From positions 7,688,001 through 7,752,000 of the forward strand of contig NC_133293.1 of the NCBI RefSeq assembly GCF_005239225.2: a stretch of DNA of 64,000 nucleotides, written 5' to 3'. The stretch is from Populus alba (Eukaryota; Streptophyta; Magnoliopsida; Malpighiales; Salicaceae). Position 1 is the first letter of the stretch. Each line of letters starts with the position of its first letter. The position numbers and the translations under genes were made by a program. Positions 11,453 to 25,369 of this stretch are shown in pieces. Under the pieces are notes generated by a model. The model ran no database searches. It was not told the origin of the DNA and worked only from the letters and a program-made list of their open reading frames with translations.

Positions 11453-14400
11453 TTAGCAAGGAACAACCACCTTGTCATCACTTGCAGTTTTCTGAGCAGC
11501 AATCTCTTCTAACCGTTTCCATGCAGCTTCACTTCTTGCTTTAATTTCAACTTCCTTCTTTTCATCTTCCTGAAACTTTAGTAGGCATTCATTGAACAGC
11601 TCATGATCAAGATCTTCAAAGATCTTGCGTACATTTAAAGTCAAGCTACGGACAGCTTGATTCCAGTGGTTTCTAGCATTTTTCTCCAGAGCAGGAAAGA
11701 TAATGGGCAGTATAACCTTGCGATTTTGTATGATCAAGTTCTCAATGGGATCATTGTTCCACAAGAACAATGCTCTCTCTGCCACCTGCAAAGCATCAGT
11801 CGCATATACTGATTTTAACAACTTAAATAGAAGAATGGAAGCTATCATATCACAGTGAAAAACTAAACACCATAGATTAAAGGAAAACCATTCACTTGTA
11901 TGGAACATGTTTCCACAATAAATTTAGTGATTCAATCCACAACAGCTTTGAACATACTAATGGCAAGTTCATCATAATGGCTGGCATTTTTCTCAACAGT
12001 TATGGCCATAGTTGTATTTCAACATTTTATGTCTAGCATGTAGAACTGAACATAGCACATTATCATGTGCATCATCCTAGGGCAAACAAACACTCAAACA
12101 TGACCAGAAATGGAATTCAGAATATAATTCTGGATGGGATTCACATTCTAGTCTTATTTTATTCAATTACTTGTAGTAGGGTCTCAATATTGCCAGAGAA
12201 ACAGGGTAATTTATCACTGTTAAAATACCAAATCTCACTACATACAGAATTCTAATCATTTATTGCAAAACAAACCATGTTACACAAGAAATGGAAAGGC
12301 CCCAATCAATTCCAATACTAAAGTTATCTATTCTTTAACTTCTTTTTTAACCTAAAAAATAAAAGGAGAAGGAAAAAACACAATAGGAAAGATGGGGGGG
12401 GGGGGACAATAATGCTGCTGAAACTTGAAACAGAATGTCATCATACATGAGGATGCAGGTTACCAGACTCAGATTTAGAACCAAATGAATGATTAACATC
12501 CAGGGAAGAAACATTTGGCCATTCATGACCTCTCATTCAAGCAAAAAAGAGCACACCTTAATTTTACAAATTTAAAATTTTACCATATAGTTGTAAACCA
12601 ATAAAATTGCTTGATTTTCTCAGAGATACTTTAGCAATCTATTATGAGCCAAAAAGCATGATAAAACTCTAGAACCTATATTGCTTTTGACAAACGGATA
12701 CTAAACTGTTGCTTCACCATCTGATGTATGTTTTCAATAAGAACATATAGAATTAACAAGATTTAGCATCGACCAACTTTGATAGTCTCCAGCAATTTTC
12801 TTACTTTGACATGGGCCTAATTTGAACCTCCTACAACCAAGAAATAAACTATCAGTTGCTTTAATGGATGGCTAAGCACCAAATTTTTACATCCAGTTTT
12901 ACCCTCTATATAGTTTTCCTTTTTGTCTCAGATAAGTTTCCTGATGGAACACTCATGTCTAACATCGTCTTCAACATTCTGTTTCTTTACAGAAAACATA
13001 AGAAACCTTTATACTTCTCTCTTTTCATATCTGCCCAGCCAATTTAACAGGTGATGATAATATTATGATATGAATTCTGAAAGAAAAACATAACAAGAGC
13101 AACATACAAATTCTAAGTAGATGAGACTTGAGAGAATGATTTGCAACAACACTAACCGACTTACTAAACAAAGAAGAGAGGAAATAGTAGTAAAAAAAAA
13201 AATCACACAAACTTCTAGAATCTGACTGCAGAGATTTCTTCGCTGATATAATGACTAAAGCAATACTGAAGTTAATAACAATCTTGCTGATACGAAGCAT
13301 TTTCACAGAAGTTCATATTTTTCCATAAATAAATAATGGGAAGCATGTTACAATAGCGAAATGAGTTGTGCATTTATGAAGTATTAGGTATTAGAATCTT
13401 ATTACCTGAAAGTGTGAACTGTTCAAACACCGAGCAAGTTGCTGAAACAAGGGCACTATACAGCGCTGGAATTCCGATGGCTGGGTTGCTTCTAAAACCT
13501 CCTCCAGCTCATTTAGGAACATGACTTCCTTTGAACTATTAGTGACAGGCCAGTACTTCAACAATCCCTGTATTACAGTATCAGCAAGCTTGCAGTCTTT
13601 CTCCACAAACTGTGTAATGCAGTAAGATAATTGTTGGTGATACATCGCTAAGCATCTTGGCTTGTGCAGAGGAATCATAGCACGAACAAGAAACATTTTA
13701 TGTTCTTCTTTCAATGGCAGAGCAAACCCATTAATGATACTGCCCAGAATTTCTAAAAGCTCAGCAATACCATTGTACTTCTCAGTCTCAAAAATAAACT
13801 GATAGAAAATGTTATTGATAGATTTCCTGATGAATGGACGATGCACCATGAATTTTCCATAGATGCGGTGAAGAATTGTTTTCAAGTATTCCCTTTCTCT
13901 GGGATCTTCAGAGTCAAATAAGTCCAGCAACTTAAGAACAAAGGGTTGATCGATATATCTTTTTGCCAATTTTGCATCTGTCTCAGTAGATGATACAAAC
14001 CTTAAGAAAAGTTCATACACAATTTGCAAGTGCGGCCATGCTGAATCCATTGAAGGCTCATCCTCCTCCAAATCAACACCATCTATAACTTTGTTCTCAC
14101 GTGGTTGAGGGGTGAATGTCCGAAACAAGTTTGCAGACACCATTTTCATAACCTCTTGCATAGCAGTTTCAGAGAATTTACCACTAATGGAAGTTACATA
14201 ATCCACCAACTCCAGTAACGTCTGTCGCTTTGTCTCCTTTTCCTTGAGGTTCTTTGTAGGATCAGTAAAGTCAAATATGAAACAACACATGTTCAACTTT
14301 TTAATAAACAAACTCTGCTTCTCAGAATTCGGAACATCCTTGAATCCAGGCAGTCCTTCATACTGAGAAAACCCTAGAGTTCCATTCAACTTCGAATTCA

Positions 14401-14596
14401 CTCCATGATGAATTGCTACATCTGGGACAGAACTATTTACTGCTATGGATGAGATGCTTGAATTGGCGGACTTGCCACCACTGCTTCTAGAGCCACTAGA
14501 AGCATTTGAATTGGCAGCATGATTACCACTGTGGTCACGATTTGCAGTTGACTTAGATGACTTTCGCGGAAGCTTACTAAGTATTTGTTTGAGCAT
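11453..14596 (-). CDS. PP2A regulatory subunit B'/B56, copy 2
   Basis: Second B'/B56 subunit, a targeting subunit for PP2A. Two coding exons, 14596-13406 and 11785-11453, join at ...NSSHFQ|VAERAL..., exactly where copy 1 is split, and give 507 residues. Residues 1-80 form a Ser/Asn-rich leader ([15 protein letters not shown]) that differs strongly from copy 1; from [10 protein letters not shown] (about 85) the solenoid is closely similar, including an almost unchanged [19 protein letters not shown] block. It ends VVVPC instead of VLVP. The intron is 1.6 kb against 3.7 kb and lacks the 303-bp duplication. Same orientation and shared intron position indicate tandem gene duplication; divergence of the leader and ends suggests it is old. 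Confidence 0.96.
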
Positions 14597-15410
14597 AATT
14601 TATAAATACAACACAGAATGCCTCCCCAGCCTAACACAACAACAACAATGTTTCCCGAAATATCCAATCCAAAATATATCAGAATTCATCAACCGAAACC
14701 AAAATCTGCAATCCCTAGTATCAAAAAAACCCACTTCAAGATAAGCTATAGAATAAAACCATTGTGTTGTACCCAACCAAAGGCCCACTCTATCTCCAAT
14801 CTATACTTCCAAAAGTCAAGGAAAGAACAGAGATGAAAAGCCCTCCCTATTTACAAAATCAAAAGCAAACACACAAAATCATTTAATTCCCCAATCTCAA
14901 TCAACCAATACAAAAAACCCTTATTAGTAACACTTTTTTACTTCTCCAAAGATCTGAAAACCCCTCCTCTCTCTTCGCCAAAAGCCCAGCACCGAAAATC
15001 AAAACTTTTTTACAGCTATTACAAAAACCCAAAAGTGAAAAATAACTCTAAAAACAGGAGGAGGAACAACTTTCTAAATTGAATTCAAGAAAGTAGAAGG
15101 AGAAAAAAAGAACCCTTTTCTTCTCTGAACGTATTCCTTTCTCTACTAGAAAAGGAGAAAACTATATAGCATACTCAACACTTTCCGTCATCAAATTATA
15201 TACTTCAAAACCTGAATTAAATGCAAAAAAAATAATAATCAGAGTTCTGCTCTTGAACAAAATTCCAGTAAAAAGAGAGTTGCGAGGAAGAGAAAAAGAG
15301 AAACCCAAATCTAGAAACCAAATAAAGATGCAGATAGTATGAACCTTACAGAGACGGGAGAACACAAAATTTTGCTGCTTGATGTTCTCGATGTTGTTTG
15401 TTGACTGGGA
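14597..15410 (-). promoter_or_regulatory. 5' leader region of PP2A B' copy 2
   Basis: Upstream of the ATG at 14596. On the coding strand a donor (CTGTAAGGTTC) at about 15350/15349 follows a short leader exon, mirroring the arrangement of copy 1, so a leader intron of about 0.7 kb is likely. A TTTTTC/CTTTTC-rich stretch is present on the coding strand. The acceptor was not fixed. Confidence 0.45.
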
Positions 15411-15825
15411 AAATTTCTTTCACTTATTTTTCTCGCTTATGAGATGGGATGGGCTGCGTATTTTAATTTATTCTCTTAATACACAGTTATTTTTTATTAT
15501 TATATAATGTATATTTCTACTTTGGGGTACAGTCAAAATACGAACATACGCGGTCGCTGCAATTTCAAAACCGAAGGCCCGTTTTTCTCCATAAACGTCA
15601 CTGTGTCATGTCGTTTTAGGAAAATTATCCTAGGCTGCTTAAACCGAAAGATAATTAGGCGCATTTGCGATCGCGAGAGCCCCTATGTTTTAACATCGCA
15701 GCCGTCCCTAAATTTTCAATTATGCATATAGTTAATTATAAAAAAATATATATATACAGGGTTTTTTCATAAAAATAATATATATATACACACACACGCT
15801 TGCTATTACTATGCTATAGAAATAT

Positions 15826-16005
15826 TAGATGGTGTTTCAGACAGCAGTAATAATTATTTGTTAAAGTATTTTTTATTTTAAAATAATATTTTTTTAAATT
15901 TATTTTTAATATCAGTACATTAAAAAATATATAAAAATATTATTAAAATTAATTTAAAATAAAAAAAATCAAAATTTTTAAAATCTTCAGTTGAAATACT
16001 GTCCT
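15826..16005. mobile_element. AT-rich MITE-like copy (b)
   Basis: Starts 'gatggtgtttcagac', has the T-rich/A-rich arms with 'aatatcagtacatt', and ends 'gaaatactgtcctgaac'. It sits about 0.4 kb upstream of the leader of PP2A B' copy 2. It is more diverged than the other copies. Confidence 0.5.
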
Positions 16006-17148
16006 GAACGTACACTAATACTAGCCATCATTCACTAGGAAAAATCTTCTTTCAAGTCCCCTGTAACAAAGTGTTTTTCTAGTGTAGAATTACCTGGTAT
16101 TTTTGGTTAACTTGTAGATAAATATGTAAGTAACTTCATATATCTAGGTTTGAATCTGGGCATTTATTTGTTCTGGTAAATTTCAATCACAGGAATTAAT
16201 TTTTTTTTTTTTTTTGGGTACGGCACAAGAAGCTTGTTTGTGTCTGTAACAAAGAGATTATGCTATCAATGATGAGCCTTGCCATGCCTGAACATTATAA
16301 GATGGGGAGTGGCCTTATCACATGCAACGTGTGAAGATAATACAGGGATGAGAGAAAGTAGCCTATTTGAATTTAATTAAAAGTCAATAACCTTCTGAAC
16401 AAAGGGTCACATGAAAGCATGGCATCCAGCTTAAACAGGTGTCAGAAAAATAAAAATAAAGAGGCCATTGTTGTATTAAGTTTTTAATGAAAGTCTTTAG
16501 TGATTTAAGAATGAGATGTTTTTGAAAAAAAAAAAAAAACACGCTTTTGCTGCTGCTGCTAGGGATGACTGGCCAGGTCTAAATTTTTGTTCGCTTTTAT
16601 GGTTTGGTATATCCATTGATTTTTATGGAGCTTGTGGGAAATTAACGAATTGATGAATTAATTACGATTCTGCTTCTTATTCGACAGCTCATTCTACCTA
16701 CTTCAATAGCGTGTTCCTTCCCTTGCTAATATATTTAGAAAACACAACGTTTAAGGTCCATTTGACAGCCTTTTCTAGCGGGAATGTTCATTAAAAATAT
16801 CCCAAGAAAATACCACCATTAAGGAAGTAGCAGTGTGTTTGTTTATTTTAATTATTCCGTTCAAAAACCCTAAAACTTGTGACCACCAAACCAAGCAACC
16901 TACTACAAGCCTTTAAATAATTCTGACTTGCCATTACAAAGGCATCATTACTGCTTATCGGGCAGGCAAGCGCGAACGACTTGTTTTTTCTCAAAAATTA
17001 ATGATGAACAGCTTAGCTGGAGTCCAGGTACTACAGCACAATTGATTACTAGTAGCGATAAAAATTTATATACACAAATAAAAAGTGGTGGCATAGATTT
17101 ATGAGAATCTCGAGTGCAAATCTAAACCTGGTTTATGAGAATTTGGCT
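16006..17148. other. Intergenic, 3' side of the oligopeptidase gene
   Basis: No gene supported. Contains a T17 run near 16201, an A15 run near 16526 and a short GCTGCTGCT run at about 16549. The part adjoining 17149 is probably the 3' untranslated region of the minus-strand oligopeptidase. Confidence 0.5.
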
Positions 17149-20100
17149 TCATGGGCTATATTTGGTCTTGCTGTCAATAAAAGCATCAATAGATGGTTCT
17201 CTTCCAAGAAAATCTGACAAAATTTCAATGGGCTCCTTCGCTCCTCCCATGGCCAATACCTGGTGAGAAATAAACAACAAAAAGGTTGCAAAATAATTGC
17301 CATCAAATTTCAATGGACAAGTCCTTGGAGACCCGCATCCTTCTATAAACAGCGTCTTCCGGGGAACAAAGCAAGACATTAATGGCAAACCTTCTACAAT
17401 AATGAGTGTCAACATGTCAAACAAATGAACATAATCACAAGATTGCAAAGATTACCTTGTTCCTAAACTGCATGCCGACATGGTGGTTTACGAGATCATC
17501 ACAAAACTTTGAAGCAAATATGTCAGTTGCGAAGACCTAAAAGGCATTCAAGGAATCAGTATTCAATTTTGTCTGGTGGCACCCTTGCTGGGGAAATGAA
17601 TTCTCCATGACATAGCGCAATTAAAAATGCAATAATTTAAGACCATACTAATGTATTGTATATGGCACTCCATGGTCATGCAGTAGACAACTTAGAAAAA
17701 AGAGTTATTTAAACCTCGCTCCAAATTCGGCTGTAGCAAGCAGCTTCAAAACCAATAGCACTGCGTGGGAAACATGAAGCTGGATTGGTTCCTTCCAACA
17801 TTGGCAGGCCTAACATGACCTGGAGAAACAAAGGTAAATAAATTATTATTAGTATTATTATAAACATAACTTTACAGGGGTGGTGTGGATAAGATTCCCC
17901 ATCCTCTGCACCAGATTCATTTGTTGCTCTATATGCTAATGGAATAGTGGGGTAGTTCTTACCTTAGGATGAAGATGCTTGAATAATTCGACAATGTCAA
18001 CATTGTCAGTTGAATGTATAATTTGATCAAAGAGACCTGACAACATAATCCCAGAAACCTTTAAGCTATACTCAAAATACAGAGAATGGTCTTCATAAAA
18101 TTATCCAGGAATAGGCATCTTTTGTGTTTATATGCATAAGTGCAAGAGTGGATTTGAAGAAAGAGGAGAAAGGAAGTAAAAGAATATCAAACACTCAATA
18201 TCCCGCTAAAAATAAAATATAACTAGATTACATGTGTTTAGACTTTAGACTCATCGACTCTTACTTGTCCTATTCAAATCTTGTTCCTGAATAGGAAGAC
18301 CCTGATAATAAAAAACTTCTATCCTGAGAAAATTTGCCTAAGACTCTAAACACGCTAGATTTGACTCAAGTTACCAAAATACCAGTATGTTTTTTTCCTG
18401 GTATTTTACAAACTGATTCTTCCCCTACTTATAAATTCAACTGTCACTCAAAATGAACCCCCCAATCAGACACTACCTCTAACATAATGTAACATTAATT
18501 CAACTTATAAAACTGCAGTACTACACTGAACAATATCCTTTTATCACAAGATCACGCACAACAAAATCCCACCATATGAAATTATATAAAGAATATCTAC
18601 CAATATCTTTTTTCTCATAGCTGTGTCGGAAATACCCAACACATAAAAACAATTGACATGAAAGGAAAAAAAAAAACTTTGGATTGCTAATATGATATAA
18701 ACAACTTTAAGGATTCTTACATTTCAAGGATGTCTCCAGTAATTTATACAACCATGTTCACAAAACAAAAGATATTGCGAGACTTACAATAAAGAATTTC
18801 CTGCTTCAATTTAAGCGCAGAAAAGGAATTTCGCCATCTTTTAAGTGATTTGCATATTTCATCATTGATGGGCTTTGTGATATCCTACAAATCATAAATA
18901 TCATAAAAATAATCACTAGCAGTGTCAGCAGATCTAAAGGGATGACTTAAAATTCCATTCAGTAAGAGTTAATAAATGACCACCAGGTATATTCATATGA
19001 AGAACCAACCAAAATAGAAGATAAGAAATGTCTTTTGCATGTTGCACAATTATGAGACCATATACACAAGCACACTTATTTAAAAAGAGGGAAGGAGGAA
19101 GGGAGAATATGGTTGTCATCCCCTATCCTCCCTTTCCTTCTCCTTTGTGAGTGTTGAATAGCACAAGACCATGTTATCGGTCAAGAATTTACTGAAAAAG
19201 ACAAGCATGTCACCTGATGGAAACCAGAAATCAACTTCAGCGAGAAGCTCTCGTAGCACCTAAACATTCCACAAGCATCAAAAGGTAAAGGTAAGTCAGT
19301 GCCCTGACAGAATAAGAAGGTTCAATGTCATAAAGTTGCTTACCAGTTTTCTAGCACCAACGCAGGGATCTCCACAAAATCAGGATCAACTCGCAACCCA
19401 GAGAATCTGGCGAAGGATGCACGATTGCAAATATGTTGGACCTAGAACCTCATTATCAATAAAAGCCAAGTTACTCATCCTTGGCATCAAACCACCTCAA
19501 CATGTCAAGCTACTGACAGAGATTTTGAAATGAAACAAATGGCATTAACAGAATGTAACGTACCACGTGGCCAAACTCATGGAAAAGACTAACCACTTCA
19601 GGGAATCTTAATAAACCAGAGTGCCCACCATTGCCTTTTTGTAATTGGGAGATAAGCAATGCCACTGGTATCTAGTTACAGAAAATCACGGTCAAGTCAG
19701 TATAACAGCTATTTTTAAGGACAAACAAGTGCTTATGGGACTTTTAGTTTATTAGATTGTAAACTTGAATGAATCCAAGCAAACAAACAAAGACAAGGAG
19801 TCATAGCAACTCAAAGAAGAAAAGTCATCAACTCCTTTAGCTAATTTATTTTTCAAATAAAAAATCTTTTTTAGTCATTGAACCAATGGCTGACTAATGA
19901 TTACTCTAGTTCAACCAAACAAATCTAAGAAGGATAAAAGAGTCATTCAAACTGATGAGAACAGGCATAACCATCTGAAATAGCCATAGGATATCCACAT
20001 GACCACAAAAGAATGAAACAATTTGTTTAACAATAAGATTCTTGAAAGGAGCTGTCAGAATTGAGTTGAAATTGTCAGGGATTAGAGACATGAACACTTG

Positions 20101-23100
20101 TTTACAAAACTCACTTGTCGTTCACCACTGTATGATAATGCACCATTTTGAAGAGCAACTACACATGTATGACCATATTTTCCTTCCCTGTCATAAAACA
20201 ATACCATTTATTTCAGAAAAGAAACCTACAAGTCAAAACTAGATTTAGAAACCCAAGTAAGAAGCAAACCTTGTGTATATATCAAGGTAGAAATAACCCA
20301 GGAGTTCACCTGAACTTAAGTCAAAAACAGAAAAGACACTAACATCACCATGCCAAATCTCAGCATCTGCAACTTCCTGAAATCTTAATCCTGCATGAAG
20401 CAAGATGGGGCACTGATCATAATATACTTGACATCACTCTTCAATGGACTTCATTAAACAAAAGGCAAGCAAGAAAATAGGAAGACTCTAAATTCTAGTG
20501 TTGTAAATAAGATAATTACCAAAAAGGTCTTGGGTTATTTTGAGGATTCCAGACAGAACCACATCCACAGGAAAGTATTGCTTAAGAGCTCCAAAGTCCA
20601 GATCAAACTGTGCTTCTTCAACCCTCTTCACATAGTACAGTAGATCTTCAATTCCAAATGGAAGCTCTCCTTCTTCTTTCTTCTGATGCATTGCCACAGG
20701 AAGAACAGTAAGAGTATGGGACATTAGAAAAAAACTGGCATGGGTGAAAGATGTCAAAACAAGATCCAACCTTCAAGTCTTTCAACAAGGCAAGCTCCCC
20801 CGTTGCCAAGTCAGTTAAACTGGCAGAGATATCCTCTAAGAACTCAAATACCTGAAGAAAATAGGGATACTGGCTAAATGAATTTAAGCATAAAAGCATC
20901 ATTCAATAGAACATATAATAAGATGTGCTGGCTAAACAGTCAATGTCCTAACATAATAAGTTTTATACAACCAATTCTCAAACAGAACTAACAAACAATT
21001 CAATCACAGTCCTCAACTCATCAAATCTATTCAGACCAAGATTCACAAAACAGCTAGGAAGACAGCTTGTGAGTAGTTGGACACTGACTTGGCTGATTTG
21101 CAAGCATAAACAGGACTATAAGAGGAATGACTTAAATGTAAAACAGTTTAAGACTCTCTTATTTAGGTAACTACTATTCTTGCTATCCCATGTTTACAGT
21201 CCATGTTTGAGTTTTTGTTGGTTTCATTTTCAAATTTGAGCAGTTTAGAACATAAGTGTTATTCGATTGCTCATGGTACCATTTTATATTTCTTTTTCAT
21301 ATGTTCCATGCCAAAAAAAATGTGATTGCATTCTAAAATAAAACGTGATGTTGGTTTTGTAAACATAAGAGGTGAAAGTTGGATATTTAATGCACTAGCA
21401 TAAAAGATGTGCAACTATAAATTTGGCTTCTTTATGAGATAGACGGAGTAGATAAAATGATGAATCTAACTCAAAAGAACCAGTTATGCACCTGCCAGCA
21501 TGTTTTATCTATGGTTTTCTTAAAAGAAAAACCGCTAGAGGGAGAGACCATTTCAACGTCACAGAGTTAAAATAGCAACGGCAATCCACTAGCCAACAAA
21601 TATAAGGAAAATAAATAACATCAGCTAATGATATAATTTGATGTTTTGATTATTAAATGGTTGTGGTGTATATGGAATGAGCCTAGGCAAAAACTGAAAG
21701 CTAAATCAGCATAAGAAACATTTTTTTTAGCCTCATCTGTATTTCTAGAATGAACATGATACATAACGTTGCTTTATGGAAATGAAATCGCACAAACTCA
21801 TGTTTTTAGCCTTATCCATTGTTCTTAATGAACATTATATGTAATATTGCTTTAAGGAAATAACATCACACTAACCTTTGTGGATGTCTTTGCCATTCTT
21901 AGATCAACAGCATAGTCAGCATAGTTCGAATAGCCAAATAACCGAGCATATTTATGGCGCAACTCAACCTACAATACGAGAGCATAAAAATGCATTTGAA
22001 ATGATATATAAAGCGGTACAAGTAAATGACAACTGCAGTTATAAGATTTGATATACAGATACATTCTAGACTTGGCAAGTAACAAACTGTTGTGCTAATC
22101 AAAACTATACCAAGAAGTTTTTTGTCCCAAGGAATCTTAAAATTAAAATAAGAATCACCTCAATGCTTCAAATGTCTTAGTTCTGTCCAAATGACAAAGC
22201 AGCACATAATTGTGCGGTTGCAACTAAAACTATTGACACTAAATTTTAGGGTTTTTACTGCCAAAATCTCAACATCGTGTACTAGATTAATAGTCAAGTA
22301 AAAGGTTCTCTACTTGAAAAATAGAAGATTTTAGTGTAAAGACAAAAGAGCGCAGCTGTGGACCATATCTTATAAAACAGACACATTCTGGCAATTTCAA
22401 ACAAAATTATGATCCCGGAGAGAAATATATGCAATATTTACCAAACTTTCCAACACAGAAAGATTGACTTCTCCACACCTCTTCCCATATGCTGCAGCAA
22501 CCATCCTCCTCGTTGTTCCTACCTTCACAGGCTCAAAATAGATAATGCAAGCATTCATATTAATATTCCAATATATATGCTCAAGTAAAACTGCATCAAA
22601 GATACGTAGTAAGTCCAAAAACCAAAATTAAAAAGTAGGAGTAATATGAAAACACTTTCTAGTCAAAAGTGGTAGAGCAGTAGATGATGCAGGCTTTACA
22701 CAGGCAAGCAAAAAGTTGGCACCAGCTGGTGACACAAGACACAAAATAATGAACCCTGTAAGATCATACCTGGCAAAGCTCCAGCAGTGCTAAAACATTA
22801 TGACTTCTCAATGTGATCTTATATTTTCCATTTCCAGCCTTGTCTAAGCTCTGAAAAACAAGTGAAGTAGTTCCAGTATAACAAGACAAACATAAGGGAC
22901 GATTCGTCTGACTTATAAGAAGACAATGCAGAACTCATACAACAATTCTCATTTGTTTCTATTTGCTTTTTCCTTGGGATATAATTTGCTCATATCAAGG
23001 TTTAACCAAGATCAAAAATTTACTTTCCCAGATCAAAAGCTTCGCATATAAACTGTGGATCTGTTTGTGATGGAGGAAGTTTCAGCACTCTGAACATGGT

Positions 23101-25369
23101 GAGTCAATATCGTTTTTCAGGACTTGAAACCATCAAGTTATATAATTGAAATATTCACTTAATTCCATTTTCAGCCAGACACCTAGTTCAAGTTACTTCG
23201 TTTGTCAACCGAATTCCTCACATCAATTATCCAAAAAACTTACTAAATAATTGCGGTTCTGACACTCCATAGTTAAAAGAGATATTGAAATTCTTCTTTG
23301 AGAATTGAAGGAAATATTATTTCAAATTACTGTCTGTAGACTGCAGAGAATCCTCCATTGATAAGGTGAAATCACATGAGACGGTTAAAATTCAAGGAAT
23401 GAAAAGCAAAAAACCAAGGAAACAAAACGAAAAGTAAGAGTACCTTAAGGTACTCTGTTGGTAATCCAACCAGCTCTGCCTCGCTGAAAAGAAGACAGCT
23501 GCTATCATCATTCAAATTGCGAATGTATCGCAAGCTTAGCTCTTCAATTTGAGCTCTCAGACGCTGTACTTCCTGTTTCTTGGTAACAGTGAGATTCAAA
23601 CCATTCTGCTCAAAGTCTCTGACCTGTCACTGATCAGGAAAAAAATCAAAACTTCCATTGAAAATTTATGCTGTTTAACAAGAATCTTGAGAAAGCATCA
23701 AATAAATGATACATATATTCCTAAGAGCAATGCCAATCATTCAGTGGATGCAAGTACTAATAAACAGAGCACTGTAAGTCAGGTTCCAAGCCTGGAAGAA
23801 ACTAAAAACATATAAATTTCCTTACCAGGCACTTAATGTAGTGTTTAGCTTCAGGATTCATCCACTCCCCCTTTGAGGCAAAGGCCTTTACCACGCGGTA
23901 TACATCTTCACGTTTGCTGATCAGCATGAAACAAGACAATGTTCATTTCTGTATGCAATCAAAACTATTGGATTTCAACACTTTAATTTAGCAATGTCAC
24001 ATTGTTGCTTTTACAACCACAGTAAGCCAACATATATGATTATGGGAGCTGCTCTAACACAAATGCTAAGAGCATCACTACTAAATTTGTTGACAGGCCG
24101 ACTAAAAAGGACTTGCACCAGCTAAAAGCAACTGATTTCAGATTTATCCTGGTCTGGTCTCAACCATGCACTGCATCAAAACAACTCCACAGTTTTCCTG
24201 AGAAGCACTACTTGCAACCTTACCGATCACCATTTCCTTCCATGGTGATCTTTCTGACTATTTTGAAGCAGCCATCATGAAATCAAGCCACCTGTAGAAC
24301 ACCATTAAAACGCTTTCTGCAGCTACTTTCCTTTTTTTTCTAACAGGCTCCATGCATTTTAACAGCCTGAACTAGGTAAAACAGTAAAGAACATCCCATA
24401 AGAACCTTTACATTGTTTCCATGCATCCCAACCATCCAAACAGGATAATCTGGCATTTCGGTTGTATGAGTGAGGTCAAAAACTGAAAAACAAGAATCAA
24501 AACCTAGATTCTAAACTATAAACAATTTAATGATGGACACTTGACATTGTTTTTGCCATATGTAACCCGAACACGCATCTATAGATTGACCATTGTCTTC
24601 AGATTCAACCCGTAGCGACATCATGCATGCAACAAAACCTTCCAATATTTGTTACTTTTCTATAACTCTGCCTCTCCTTCGCGATCACCGATAAAAGCAG
24701 CACCAAACTTTTCTAAAGTGCATAAAAATGAGAATAAATAAATCAAACCTGCACATCGAAACGTGAGCATCGATTCTGCGTTCTGCTTCCGCGCTCGCTT
24801 TCCGCACATCTTCTAAAGTGGAAACCAACTTTGGAAACACGCAAGACTGGACCCGCGGAAACTGATGTGCCTCCAAATCTGCTAGGGGCGATATTACATT
24901 CGCATATGTAACCTGCAAGTTTTAACCGACCGAAGAGAAGCATGAACAAATCTACAAAATTAGGGCTTTAATTGCATGAAAAAGGAAAGAAAAATGATAA
25001 TACCTTGTCAAGAGGAACTGAAGCAACGGCGTCGTGAACCTCTTTCGACTTAGCAATGATTCGGTCAGCTAGTTTGAGAATTTCAGATGCCGAGAGATTA
25101 ATGCGAGCATTGGACCCGGAAAGATCTAAATAACCACAAACAAACAGCAAGTAATTAGATTCAAGCAATGCTGAAGCAGGCTAAGACGAGTGAGCGATAA
25201 ATGTAAGAGCAAAACCTTTCTTGTTGGACTTTTTGCGGCGGGAATTGAGGGCGGAGATAGCCAAGCTAAGAGCGAGAGCAGCGAGAGCAGCAGCTCCAGT
25301 GAAGGCCAGTAGGTTTCGTTCTCTCTTTTGTTTACTCGTTTTGTCGCTCTGATTTTCTGTCATTTCCAT
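17149..25369 (-). CDS. M3-family thimet-type zinc oligopeptidase (TOP-like)
   Basis: Predicted peptide-degrading zinc metallopeptidase. Twenty GT-AG exons give 707 residues: 25369-25216, 25125-25004, 24912-24749, 23916-23826, 23623-23444, 22850-22770, 22522-22442, 21968-21876, 20851-20771, 20682-20520, 20390-20270, 20187-20115, 19671-19564, 19441-19344, 19259-19214, 18884-18788, 18036-17963, 17819-17715, 17536-17456, 17259-17149; all phases agree. HEFGH is at 499-503 and the third zinc ligand E528 lies 29 residues after the first His, as in neurolysin. A hydrophobic segment at about 20-40, followed by SRRKK, suggests a membrane anchor. The usual EIPSQMLENW reads EIPALVLENW. The HLAGGYDAQYYGY region of thimet oligopeptidase aligns with RSAIGFEAACYSR, replacing three assisting residues. 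The closest Arabidopsis relative is probably At1g67690 (from memory). Start chosen as the first in-frame ATG; upstream frame lacks one. Confidence 0.95.
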
